A stretch of DNA of 64,000 nucleotides, taken from WGMI01 sp041739275 (GTDB lineage Bacteria > Bacteroidota > Bacteroidia > Flavobacteriales > Schleiferiaceae). Positions 8,640 to 18,300 of the stretch are shown here, piece after piece; positions within the stretch are counted from its first letter, which is position 1; each line of letters starts with the position of its first letter. The translations under genes and the position numbers were made by a program. The stretch spans positions 1 through 64,000 of the forward strand of contig JBGSOF010000027.1 in the NCBI GenBank assembly GCA_041739275.1. Reading direction: 5' to 3'. The notes beneath the pieces are model-generated. The model was not told the DNA's origin and ran no database searches. It worked only from the letters and a program-made list of their open reading frames with translations.

Positions 8640-9520
8640 CTTCCTTCGGGTTGATAGAGACTCACCTTTCGTTCTTTGTATGCCTGCACGAGGACTTCGA
8701 GCATTCGGGCTGCGTCCAAAAGTAGGCAATCGGCAGCTCCGAGCCGGGTCCGCACCAAAGCGCCCGAAGATTCGAGCAGCGGGATCAGCCCATCGCAACG
8801 CCTTTGCGCTGACCAAACGGGGTCGTGAATTTTGGTCGACATGGCGTGGTTGCTGCCATTCATGTCGCGAACGTCAAACTCAGCCGGATCGGGCAGGTAC
8901 ATAAAGTCCAAACCCAACTCATCTTCAACACAATGCAAGCTCGTTCCCGCTTGGTCAAGGGTCACGCCGGCATACAGGATTTTACCCCGAGCTTCGATCC
9001 ATCGCCTCCAAGGCGAGCGAGAGCCATAAGGTCGAATGTCTGAGGCGTGATCGGCGGTCAAAAACTCTGCTCGATTTCCAAAAACACAAACGGGTTCGGT
9101 GGGGTGAAGACTGCGCAAAACGCCGCTGCGAATTCTGAATTTCTCGCTTACGGCTCCCATGGCACTTGGAGAATGGAGCAGATCGAAGACGGGCTTTTCC
9201 TTGGCGTACTCCGCTTGAAGTCCGCGCACGGGCGAGCTCGGCATCATGAGGCAGCCCTCAGAACCCGTGAGTTCGAGGAGCGCATTCAGAACGGTCTCCG
9301 CCCCCCCCTGAACCGGACCCAATTTTGACAAACTCGAATGAAATAAGATGGAATCGCCTGTTTTAAGCCCCATAGAACGAAGCTCCGAGACCAGGTCGGC
9401 TTGATTGAGCCCTACCCCAAGCTCGATCTGTCGTTCGATTTTCGCGCGTTTCCGCTTTTTGCGAATGGCGCGGATGCCTTCGAGCAGTGTTTTTGGAAGC
9501 CAGTTTCTGAAATTCGGCAT
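8636..9520 (-). CDS. AAC(3)-family N-acetyltransferase
   Basis: 294 aa from the ATG at 9520, chosen because the longer frame overlaps the upstream gene. The body carries the aminoglycoside 3-N-acetyltransferase fold: GLKTGDSILFHSSLSKLG, TVLNALLELTG, LMMPSSP, LHPTEPVCVFG and GVTLDQAGTSLHCVE, where the TSLHCVE His is the conserved active-site region. Family members in surface-glycan clusters acetylate amino sugars with acetyl-CoA instead of acting on antibiotics. Position between the toroid protein and an SDR supports that; resistance is not implied. Confidence 0.8.
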   Translation of the reverse strand: MPNFRNWLPKTLLEGIRAIRKKRKRAKIERQIELGVGLNQADLVSELRSMGLKTGDSILFHSSLSKLGPVQGGAETVLNALLELTGSEGCLMMPSSPVRGLQAEYAKEKPVFDLLHSPSAMGAVSEKFRIRSGVLRSLHPTEPVCVFGNRAEFLTADHASDIRPYGSRSPWRRWIEARGKILYAGVTLDQAGTSLHCVEDELGLDFMYLPDPAEFDVRDMNGSNHAMSTKIHDPVWSAQRRCDGLIPLLESSGALVRTRLGAADCLLLDAARMLEVLVQAYKERKVSLYQPEGR

Positions 9521-9536
9521 AGAGAAAAAGCGCCGG

Positions 9537-10733
9537 TTAGGGCCGATCGTTCTCGGCAGTTTGAGCATCGAGTGCCAGGAACAAATCGAGAGCATACTTC
9601 ACCCCCCAATTCGGAATTGAAAAAGGTTCGTATCGACCCCAAATCGGATCTGAACCGAACAAGCCACCCCGGGTTTCGGGCAAGTGGGCATAGCTGCCGT
9701 GTTGTATGCGCTTCAGCTTCGCGCCCAGACTATTGATCACTTCTCGATACTCCGCCCTTCCGCTCAAACGATCGAGTTTCATCCAGATCAGCGCCAATTG
9801 CGCCGCCCCCGTGCACAAAAAAGCTCCGGATCCACGCCAATGCTCATCGTAGCGGCCCTGAAGCACCTGCCGCTCGCCGTAGATCTCCTTCAAAGCGTCG
9901 GCTGATTTACGCGCTGCCTCCAACCAATTGGGCTCGCCGAGTTCGAGAGCGCAATCGATCAATCCATCGACGGTGTACGCGAGGGTATGCAGAATGGGGC
10001 GGGCGTTGTGCTTGATGCTGTTGTCTGCATTTTGCCACCAGCCGTTCTGCGCTTGATGGCCCAGAGCCCACAAGCATTGTTTGCGGGCTGCTTCTGCCCA
10101 GTCCGGACGCTGGTATCTCGAGCTCTGTTTTGCGAGCACGGCAGCGACATAAGTGTCGTAAACACGGGCTTGGCCGAGATGGGCATGTCGAATCCAAGAT
10201 CCGTTCGGCTCCTGCAACGACACCAACCAGTCGGAGGCTTTGACAAGGGCATTGATGTATTTCTCCCGCTCTTCGGCGGTCGATTCTGTTCGATCGATCA
10301 AAGCGCCAAGACCCCGCAGCACTTGTGCTGTGTTGAAAACGACGGTGTCTTTGTTTTGATCGAGATAGCCCCCGACCCAGCCACCCTCGGGCTTTTGTTG
10401 TTCAAGCAGCCAGCGGCCCGCCTTCATTGCCGCCGAAATGGCTTCGGGGCGCTCGAGTTGATCTGCTGCGCGAAGCAGGCTGGGAATGATATATCCCGTG
10501 GTTTCGGGGTAGGCGCTGGTCCAAGCTGTTGAGACACTCCAACTTGTCATACCGCCATTGCCCGTTTTTTGGCTCCTCAGCAACCAGTCTAAGGCCAAAT
10601 TTGAGGCCTGCCGAAACGTTCGCTTGTCTGATTCTTTCGGCGTACCGGTCCACTGAGCCAAGAGCAAACGCCGCCCACGGGGACTGCCCAGAAGCGAAGC
10701 GAACGATCGCGAATAGAGAGAGAGCGATTTCAT
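9537..10733 (-). CDS. Alpha/alpha-toroid protein of a saccharide operon
   Basis: 398 aa from the ATG at 10731-10733, which overlaps the epimerase stop (ATGA); the longer frame would bury 139 codons in that gene. Repeated helical units carry Q-x-x-x-G-x-W motifs (QKPEGGWVGG, QEPNGSWIRH, QAQNGWWQN) and YPETTGYIIPSLL, as in terpene-cyclase-like six-hairpin toroids. Similar proteins occur in polysaccharide clusters and are often mislabelled delta-aminolevulinate dehydratase. Possible roles are a lyase, hydrolase or epimerase on the glycan. No catalytic residue can be named. Confidence 0.6.
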   Translation of the reverse strand: MKSLSLYSRSFASLLGSPRGRRLLLAQWTGTPKESDKRTFRQASNLALDWLLRSQKTGNGGMTSWSVSTAWTSAYPETTGYIIPSLLRAADQLERPEAISAAMKAGRWLLEQQKPEGGWVGGYLDQNKDTVVFNTAQVLRGLGALIDRTESTAEEREKYINALVKASDWLVSLQEPNGSWIRHAHLGQARVYDTYVAAVLAKQSSRYQRPDWAEAARKQCLWALGHQAQNGWWQNADNSIKHNARPILHTLAYTVDGLIDCALELGEPNWLEAARKSADALKEIYGERQVLQGRYDEHWRGSGAFLCTGAAQLALIWMKLDRLSGRAEYREVINSLGAKLKRIQHGSYAHLPETRGGLFGSDPIWGRYEPFSIPNWGVKYALDLFLALDAQTAENDRP

Positions 10734-11821
10734 TGAGCGATCAAATCTCGGATGAAAATCTCGGCAATTCGCGCGGAGGCTCCCGTGGGTATGTTCAATG
10801 ATTTGGGCTTGTTTTCTCGAAAGTGCTGAACCGCCAATCGCATGGCATGGAGATCGCTCCCCACCAAGGCCGCTCTGCCTTCTCGAACCCATTCGCCCCA
10901 TTCGGTTTCTTCTCTCAAAATCAAAACGGGCCTGCCGAGCAAAACCGCTTCTTTTTGCAGACCGCCCGAATCGGTGAGTACCCAATCGGAATTTCGAATC
11001 ATTCGGATGGTCTCCGCGTACGATTGCGGCGGAAGCAAGCGCCATCGACTCGACCGGAGCAATCTTCGCACCTCGGTATTTTCGGAAGAGCGCAAGCGAA
11101 GCCTCGGGTGGAGGATGAACTTGAGCGGCAGATTGAATTCTCCGCCCCAACCGAGCAATGCCTCGAGCATTTTCAACAATTGAGCCGGTTCGTCCAGAGT
11201 GGTGTTCCTGTGAAGGGTGACCATGGCAAAAGGGGAGTCGCCGGAATCTTTAAAATCTGATATTCGGTCGAGCATCATTTGAAGTGAGTCAAACATCACA
11301 TCGCCCACAACCTCCACCTTGCGGCCGATTTCTGAGTTGATTCCTTCGGCATTCAATTGATTCTTGGCCTCTGAGTGCGGGCAGAACAGCCAATGGCTCA
11401 AGCGATCGGTTTCGATGCGAATGCGTTCTTCGGGCATGTTGAAATTTCCCGAGCGCAGCCCGGCTTCCACATGCGCCAGGGGGATTCCAAGCGAAGAGGC
11501 CGCGCGGGCACCCGCGAGGGTAGATGTCGTGTCGCCGTGAACCACCACGGCTTGGGGTTTGCGTATTTCAAGCAGATGCTTCAAGGCGGAGGTCATGCCT
11601 TCGAGGCTGAGGTCGGAAGTTCCAGGCTCGGTCGGAAACAACCGCAGGGGTTCTGGAATTCCGAGCTCGAGAAAAAATCGAGCAGACATAGAGGGCTCGA
11701 AATGTTGCCCCGTGTGTACGAGCAATTCGGTCAAGACACCGCTTTGGCGCAGGGCCTGTGAAACTGAAGCCGCCTTGACAAACTGGGGTCTGGCGCCTAC
11801 GATGTGTGCGATTAAGGGCAT
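10730..11821 (-). CDS. wecB: UDP-N-acetylglucosamine 2-epimerase (non-hydrolysing)
   Basis: 363 aa, full length for the family. Starts MPLIAHIVGARPQFVKAA, the conserved GxRPQxxK N-terminus. Further motifs are VVHGDTTSTLAGA, HVEAGLRSGNF, PEERIRIETDRLS, VTLHRNTT and the C-terminal SDWVLTDSGGLQKEAV (WecB signature). It converts UDP-GlcNAc to UDP-ManNAc for surface polysaccharide synthesis. It heads the six-gene operon 11821-5625 or follows radC, which ends only 12 bases upstream. Confidence 0.92.
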   Translation of the reverse strand: MPLIAHIVGARPQFVKAASVSQALRQSGVLTELLVHTGQHFEPSMSARFFLELGIPEPLRLFPTEPGTSDLSLEGMTSALKHLLEIRKPQAVVVHGDTTSTLAGARAASSLGIPLAHVEAGLRSGNFNMPEERIRIETDRLSHWLFCPHSEAKNQLNAEGINSEIGRKVEVVGDVMFDSLQMMLDRISDFKDSGDSPFAMVTLHRNTTLDEPAQLLKMLEALLGWGGEFNLPLKFILHPRLRLRSSENTEVRRLLRSSRWRLLPPQSYAETIRMIRNSDWVLTDSGGLQKEAVLLGRPVLILREETEWGEWVREGRAALVGSDLHAMRLAVQHFRENKPKSLNIPTGASARIAEIFIRDLIAQ

Positions 11822-11833
11822 GGAAAGGAGGAG

Positions 11834-12529
11834 TCAAAGCACAGAGCCATCGTCTGCGAAACTATAATACGATCGATCTGCCAAAATGATGTGATCCAAA
11901 ACCTTTATGTCCATCCAATCTGCGGCCTCCTTGATTTTGCGGGTCAACCGAAGATCGGCGTCGCTGGGCTTTAAGGCGCCACTCGGATGGTTGTGTGCCA
12001 GCAAGACACTCGAGGCTCTGCACTCCAAGGCGTGTCTCAGAATGATTCGCACATCGGCAACCGTACCGTTGAGCCCTCCTTGGCTGATTCGAACGGTTCG
12101 AATCGGTCGATTTGCGGTATTGAGATAGGCACACCAAAATTCTTCGTGTGGCAAATCTTCAAAGTGAACGAAAAAATGAGCGAAGGCGTCCTTGCTTCCC
12201 GAAATCGGTAGCTTCGGAGCACCCCCGCTCAACCCACGTCTTCGTCCGAGTTCCAATGCAGCCGATACCAACACGGCCTTCGCACTGCCGATCCCCTCGT
12301 AAGAGGTGAGCTCCGATATGTCTAAACTCCCGAGTTGCACGAGGTTGTTCTGACAATCAAAGAGCACTTTTCGGGCAATGTCAAGCGCAGAGCTTTTGGC
12401 TGTACCGGTGTTGATGAGCAGAGCGAGCAGTTCCGCATCGGAAAGCACCGACCTGCCAGATACGAGAAGCTTTTCGCGCGGTCGCTCCGATTCTGCCAGC
12501 ATACGCATCGGTAAATGGACTATGCTCAT
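11834..12529 (-). CDS. radC: RadC/JAB-domain protein
   Basis: 231 aa. N-terminal helix-hairpin-helix-like region (ISELTSYEGIGSAKAVLVSAALELGRR in pieces: LTSYEGIGSAKA) is followed by a JAB/MPN metalloprotease-like domain with EEFWCAYLNT and LLAHNHPSGALKPSDADL, which carries the His-x-His...Asp metal ligands. RadC was linked to DNA repair, but that role is disputed and the biochemical function is unclear. Length and motif order match typical chromosomal RadC. It may be co-transcribed with the saccharide operon because only 12 bases separate it from wecB. Confidence 0.9.
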   Translation of the reverse strand: MSIVHLPMRMLAESERPREKLLVSGRSVLSDAELLALLINTGTAKSSALDIARKVLFDCQNNLVQLGSLDISELTSYEGIGSAKAVLVSAALELGRRRGLSGGAPKLPISGSKDAFAHFFVHFEDLPHEEFWCAYLNTANRPIRTVRISQGGLNGTVADVRIILRHALECRASSVLLAHNHPSGALKPSDADLRLTRKIKEAADWMDIKVLDHIILADRSYYSFADDGSVL

Positions 12530-12618
12530 GGGATTTGTTTGAACAAAGGTGCGTCCGATGCGGAATATTCTGACCTACTTTTCTTTCATTTTATAAACAG
12601 ATGCGTCGGAATCCGCAT

Positions 12619-12641
12619 AAAAAACCCCGCCGAAGCGGGGC
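12619..12641 (-). terminator. Intrinsic terminator of the 12665-15202 gene
   Basis: Read on the minus strand, a GC stem (12635-12640 with 12625-12630, loop of four) is followed by six Ts. It sits 24 bases past the stop codon of the minus-strand cargo gene. Confidence 0.9.
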
Positions 12642-12664
12642 TCTTTGCTGTTCTCTTGGGCTGA

Positions 12665-15202
12665 TCAGCGGCGCAAAAGCCGCTCCACAGAGGCAGAGCC
12701 TCCAATCTTTAAGAGGTAGACACCGGCAGCGTGTCCCGAAAGGTCAATGGCCGTTTCGTCGCTCGTTGAAGTGCCCGAAATCAAAATCCGTCCGAGTGCG
12801 TCGGTCACGACATAGGGCGATCCGCTCTCGAATCCGGCGTAAAACACATCTGCGCTGGGGTTGGGATACACCGAAACCCGCGAGGCGACATCCGCATCTT
12901 CAAAACCGAACTCGCTCTTGCAGCTTCCCGCGTTGTAGCCCCGGCTCAAGAAGCAGGCCGGTGCGGAAGTCTTGGCGCCTGTTCCGTCGTTGTAGCGCAC
13001 GTAGACCGTAAAGTCGTAATTGCCGTTGCACAAACCGAGGCCCGTAAAGTCGACAATCGAGCTGGTATTGGTCGTCAGAGGCAACTGATTGAAGTTTGTC
13101 GTGCCGCGCAAACGATAAGCCACTCTGTATCCGATCAAGGTCGAGCCTACGGGCAAACTCACCGGATTCCAACTGACGTTAAAGGTTTGAGCCGAGGGCT
13201 TCAAAACACTGATCAGCGATGTCGCGAATGCCGTACCCGCCGGGTCGACCACTTCAAAGGTGTCTACCGCCTGGCAGCCTCGGGCATCGGTGACGCGCAC
13301 CCAATAGGTGCCTGCGGGCACAACCACAAACTTGGTCGTTTCGCCCGTGCTCCACTCAATGGTTTTAAGACCGATTCCGCCCGAAAATCCCGCGCGCAAG
13401 GTCGCATCGTCTCCGGCGCAGAACGGAGATTCCACTTGAACAATCGCCAAGTTGAGCGGAGTGCAAGGCACTGTGTTCAAGCGAATGAGCGGTGCATTCA
13501 ACACCCGCGACCCTGTGAAACCCGTATACCAGTTCGGGCTGGCGATGGTGTAGTACATCAACTTGGTCAAACCTTCGGCCTCCCAGCTTTGATCGTTGAG
13601 CAATTGGATGGCTCCAACTCCTCCGCTGCCCGTGGGGTTGAGTCGCGCGATGACGTAATAGCCGCTCACCGCGGGCAACTGCAAGGGGGCTCCGGTGGTG
13701 GTCAGGTCGAAGCGAATAATGCCCGCGCTCACATCTCCGGCAGTCACCGTGTGCGAGACCGATTTAAGAGGGGTCGCAAACGTGGGAAAGGTCGATGAAT
13801 CGTGCACCGAGACATTGATCACCGATCCGGGAACGGTTCCGGGACCAATAAACACATCGACCGAAGTCGCATTGGCGCGATCGTTGTTTTGGATGTCGAA
13901 GCGCGAGGCGATGGCCGAATTGGCCGCCCCAATTTGAGCGGTTCCGATGTAGTTGTCCGCATTTGCAAAATCGAGCGACAAAATGCTGTCGTCCACCACA
14001 AACACACCCGTGTCTGAGAGCAAGGTGAGCGAATCTGAAACCACCTTAAAAACAAAGGTGTACGCCCCCAAAGCCGCGGGAACAAACGGGTCGGCGAACG
14101 TATTGAGGGTGTTCAGGTCGAGGGTATCGCCGGGGAACAAGGTATCCAAAACAGCACTGCTCCGAGTTGCGAAGGTTGCCCCACCGTTGAGCTGAAAATC
14201 AATGTCCAATCGAACATTGGTCAGTGCTTCGGCTCCGCTGTTGAGCACGTTTGCGTAGAAAAAGACTTCGCGGCTTTGATCGAGGGTGTTGATGCCCAAT
14301 TTTGAAGCTCCGGCATTCGGTTCAAAGACCAATTCCTGCGGGCTGAAGCCGTTCCAAGCCACGTATTCGGCTCGGTAGTCGGGTACCCCGATGAGCTGAA
14401 CGTCGTCGATCATCCAGAAATAATAGTCTCCGTCGAAGCGAAAGCGAAAGCGCACGTTCGATTGCCCTCCCACAGCGGCACTGATGTTGCGAACTTCGAC
14501 ATCGTTCGAAGGGGTCAAGCCATTCACGCCAATCTCCGAATTGTAGGTAAAGGTGTATGGCCAAGTTGTTCCCCCGTCGATCGAAAAGTCGACATAAGTA
14601 CCCGAGAGCGCCGTGTTGCCTCCTATGCCCGCAAACTTTCGGTAGTATTGGTTGAACTGAAAGTCGACGGTTGAAAAGTCTCCGAGATCGATCACTTCTG
14701 ACACCAAATACGCCGTGTGCGGCGACGCGCTCGCTCCACCCCCGAAGTTGCCCGCAACTCCGTTGTTGTCGAGATAGTCCGAGTCAAAAATAAAGAAGCC
14801 GTTGGTGCGCGTAGGGCTTTGAATGACACCCGTTCCGGTGGCATAAGCCCCTTGGGAGCCTGTATTGGTGTTCGGGGTGGTCGAAGGGCCTCTGTACACC
14901 CATTTTGTACTCGCAGGGGTTCCTCCGATTCCATTGGGCGTAGACCAGCCGGCCGGCAAACCGGTCGAAAAATCCCAAGTCACGATTACGGTTTCGGGTG
15001 TATTTGAGGCGGGAGCCAACACCCATTGCTTCCACTCCCGTCCGGCTACGACTTCGGCCGATCGCTCCATGTTGCGCTCAGAAACGGCGAACGATTCCGA
15101 TCCTGATCGGCGAGTTTCAGGGATGCTATTTTGAGCAAAGACCGGCACAGTCGCCGCCAATGCCCATGCACAAGCTGCCACTTTGTAGAATGCTTTTTTC
15201 AT
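12665..15202 (-). CDS. Large secreted protein with T9SS type A sorting domain
   Basis: 845 aa. Signal peptide MKKAFYKVAACAWALAATV ends near residue 24 (VFAQ). Residues about 75-270 look like a jelly-roll, MAM-like module (TVDFQFNQYY, DGGTTWPYT, NVRFRFRFDGDYYFWMIDDV). A CARDB-like region and an SprB-type repeat (GLKTIEWSTGETTKF) follow, then a fibronectin III-like stretch around 665-755. The end has VYPNPSADVFYAGF and GHAAGVYLLKIGG, a type A sorting domain. It should be exported by T9SS to the cell surface. Molecular role unknown; adhesion is only a guess. It has its own terminator. Confidence 0.85.
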   Translation of the reverse strand: MKKAFYKVAACAWALAATVPVFAQNSIPETRRSGSESFAVSERNMERSAEVVAGREWKQWVLAPASNTPETVIVTWDFSTGLPAGWSTPNGIGGTPASTKWVYRGPSTTPNTNTGSQGAYATGTGVIQSPTRTNGFFIFDSDYLDNNGVAGNFGGGASASPHTAYLVSEVIDLGDFSTVDFQFNQYYRKFAGIGGNTALSGTYVDFSIDGGTTWPYTFTYNSEIGVNGLTPSNDVEVRNISAAVGGQSNVRFRFRFDGDYYFWMIDDVQLIGVPDYRAEYVAWNGFSPQELVFEPNAGASKLGINTLDQSREVFFYANVLNSGAEALTNVRLDIDFQLNGGATFATRSSAVLDTLFPGDTLDLNTLNTFADPFVPAALGAYTFVFKVVSDSLTLLSDTGVFVVDDSILSLDFANADNYIGTAQIGAANSAIASRFDIQNNDRANATSVDVFIGPGTVPGSVINVSVHDSSTFPTFATPLKSVSHTVTAGDVSAGIIRFDLTTTGAPLQLPAVSGYYVIARLNPTGSGGVGAIQLLNDQSWEAEGLTKLMYYTIASPNWYTGFTGSRVLNAPLIRLNTVPCTPLNLAIVQVESPFCAGDDATLRAGFSGGIGLKTIEWSTGETTKFVVVPAGTYWVRVTDARGCQAVDTFEVVDPAGTAFATSLISVLKPSAQTFNVSWNPVSLPVGSTLIGYRVAYRLRGTTNFNQLPLTTNTSSIVDFTGLGLCNGNYDFTVYVRYNDGTGAKTSAPACFLSRGYNAGSCKSEFGFEDADVASRVSVYPNPSADVFYAGFESGSPYVVTDALGRILISGTSTSDETAIDLSGHAAGVYLLKIGGSASVERLLRR

Positions 15203-15308
15203 CGACTCAAGGGAATTAGGTTAAAGTTTTGTGAAGAAAGCGAATCATTCGCTGATTTCCAAATAAATGGAATTGTAAAATTTATTGATTTCATACATCG
15301 AAAACCAT

Positions 15309-15331
15309 AAAAAAACCCCGCCGAGGCGGGG
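15309..15331 (-). terminator. Intrinsic terminator of the type B cargo gene
   Basis: On the minus strand the stem 15326-15331/15316-15321 with a four-base loop is followed by seven Ts. Its sequence is almost identical to the terminator near 12630. Confidence 0.9.
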
Positions 15332-15357
15332 TTGAAAACATTCAGACGGGGCCGATT

Positions 15358-18300
15358 TCAGCGAATCAGCGTAAAGAATCCGCGCTGTTCGACGGGAACC
15401 GCTTCGAGCGACTGATACTTGAGATAGTATTGATACACCCCGATCGGCGCTTCGCTGCCTTCGTAGTTGCCGTCCCATTTCTCGCCCGGCTTGTCGGAGT
15501 CGAACATCAACTCTCCCCAGCGATTGAGAATGTAGAAGCGGTAGTTCTTGCGCTCTTTTCCAAACACCTTAGACGGACCGAATAGTCGGTTCTCTTCGAC
15601 TGCGCTGTTCGGGTTAAAAGCCGATGGCAAGAACACTCTGGCTTCGTGTATGGCGCAATCTTGGTTCGATTGGCTCTTAAATGCCTCGCCGTTGATGTCG
15701 ACAAATCCGAGCGGGTTGTCTTGTTCTTCGGCCACCACATAGTAGCAAAAACGCCCTTCGTTGGAAATGCTCGGGCTGATAAAGTCGTAATAGCTGGTGT
15801 CCGTACCCGGAACCGTGGCCACCGGAACAAAACCATAGCCTTCTTGCGCAGCGCGATAGATGGTATACGTCCCGACAATTCCACCCCATTGCTGGTATGG
15901 ATTCCAACGCAGCAAATTGGTGGCTCCCCCCAGAGGTTCGACCTGCAAAAAGATGTTGCGCGCAATGTTCGAAACGGTGTCGCGCGCCCCGCAGCTGTCG
16001 AGAGCCGAAACGCGATACCAGTACATGCGGTTGTCGGCATCGGCCCCATAATCGGTGTACAGCAACACATAGGGCGGTTGTGCCGGCTTGGGCACTGTGC
16101 CCACGGGCAAAAAGGGTCCGGTGGGGTTGTCGGAACGCTCGTAGGTAAAGTTCACCACGTCGGCCGTTCCGTCGATATAGGTCGTCAAATCAATGGCATC
16201 CAAAGAATTGGTCGCCTTGCCCAGATAGAGCAAACGAGATTTGTTCGGTACGTTGGCCGTGAGGCAAATTCGGTTGCTCACCGCGGTTAAGTTCTGCACG
16301 GTGTCGACCGCGCGCACCACATAGCAATAGGTGTATCCGTTCTGCAAGGCCAGGTGCAGATAACTGCTGTCGGCCTCGCTTTGACTGTTCAACAAAACTG
16401 TGTTCGGGAATCCGCCCGGAGGGGTGATTTCAACCATGACGCGGTATTCGTGTACATTAAAGCCCTTGTATTCGGTCCAAGTGAGGTTGTTGTTGCCCGT
16501 GCACTTGTCGAGGTAGTTCTTCAGCAGCATCGTTCGATGCCTCACTACAGCCAAGTCGTCGCTTTGGTTGCCGCAAGAGTCGGTGGAGATGATCTTGTAC
16601 GTCTCGGAGCGCTCGTCGGCTTGAGAGCCGGGAATGAGGTACGGCATGGGCGTGCCGGCGGGGATGGTATCGACGATATCATACTGCCCCAAGGAGGCAT
16701 TCCACTGGAGCAGATAATAGGCATTCACGTCGTCTGATGTACTCGCAGCGAACGAAATCGCGGCTTGAGATCCCGACACCGAGATGCTGTCGATCAACAT
16801 GATGTCGTCGTTGGTGTTGTCAGAGAAATAGCCCGAGTCGAGATTCGATCCGCAATAGCCTCCGTTAATCGGAACGCGCACCTGATAGTTGACAAAAGCC
16901 CCGCAAAACGAAGCGGTGTCTGTGTAGTTCGTGTCTGTGGTGGCTCCAACTTGTACCCAGTTGTTCGAGTTTTGGGGTACCTCGGCCCATATTTCGTAGT
17001 TCGTAACCCCACTGCCGATCGATGTCCAGTTCATCACAGCAAAACTGGCGCTGGTCGGGGGCAAAGGGGTCATGTCCATAAACATAATCCCCACCGTATC
17101 TGAGGGATTGCTGATGTAGTCGCACTGAGTATTGACGCGCATGTAGTACAAGCCGTCGCCGTTGTTGGCCAAACCGTTGAGAACGGCTTGAGCGGTGGAG
17201 TATCCGTAGACGGTGTCGACCGGGGTAAATGCCGCATTGGCCGGCACATTGGGCTTGTAGTAGACGATGTAGTAGTTAAACTGGAAACCGGTGTCCAAAG
17301 GTGGGGTCCAGCTCAAGTTGACATCTCCATTGGCCGCGATCCCCGCGCAGTTCATTAAGGGGGGCTCGGAGGGATCTGCCAAAACCGTTACCTTGAGCGT
17401 GGCGATGCTGATGGCCGGGGCCGGACAGAAATTGTCCTGCATGCGCATTGCAAAAGTGTAGGTGTTTTGAAACGAGCCGCAGCCGTTGGAAACTGAGAGG
17501 TGGTTGCAGTCGGTATCCCAGTTAAAGATGACCGTATTGTTGGCCACCGCGCTGAACGAGCCTCCATTGCCGGGGCCGGGGCTAATCGTAGCGCAGGGTG
17601 GATTCAAACAACCCGTGGCTGCGTTGGTGATGGGCACGCCCAGCTGCCCCCCCGTGGCTTGGAATTGAATGGTCTGCAGGCCAAAGGTGACCGGGGTCAA
17701 GTCGTAGTCGGCGGCGTTGAGCGTAAAAGCGACCAAATCTCCCGCATAGGCCGTGGCGCTGTACTGAAAACCATTCTGGGTAATTGGCACCGAACCCGGA
17801 CTCGGAGTCATGGTTAAAACGGGCTTGTTGTTCGGGTCGGTACAGGCCAAAAGAGTAATCTGAATATCTCGATAAATCTCGGCCACTCTTTGCCCGCATT
17901 TCCAAGCTTCAACGACCACACAAGTCACATAACTTCCTGAAGTGTAGCTGGTATAGCTGATTTGACCTGAAAGGGGATCCAGATTGGCCGGTACGTTCTG
18001 AGAATTTTGAGCAGTTCCGGGCAGAGGACTCGTCGTGCTGTATCCCGTGGCCCAAGTGACCGGATTCGGGTTCGCCGGAGGGTTCCAACCGGTGCCGGCA
18101 CCTGGATCGTCGAGTGGGTCTGCCCAGCGATAGTAAATACTGTCGAGCTCAGGGTCGGTGGCGTTGTGGTTGTAGGTGAAAGGATAACCCGTACAAATTA
18201 CTGTATTTGGAGATTCCGTAAAGCGGGGAGAACTGTCGTAACAAGGGTTCGCATTGTTCGGAGCCGTGGCCCCGGGAGGTACGTAGGGATACATGATTGC

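Noticed and set aside
8636..9520. Aminoglycoside resistance gene
   Set aside because: The AAC(3) fold is present, but the operon is saccharide biosynthesis, so an amino-sugar acetyltransferase is the simpler reading.
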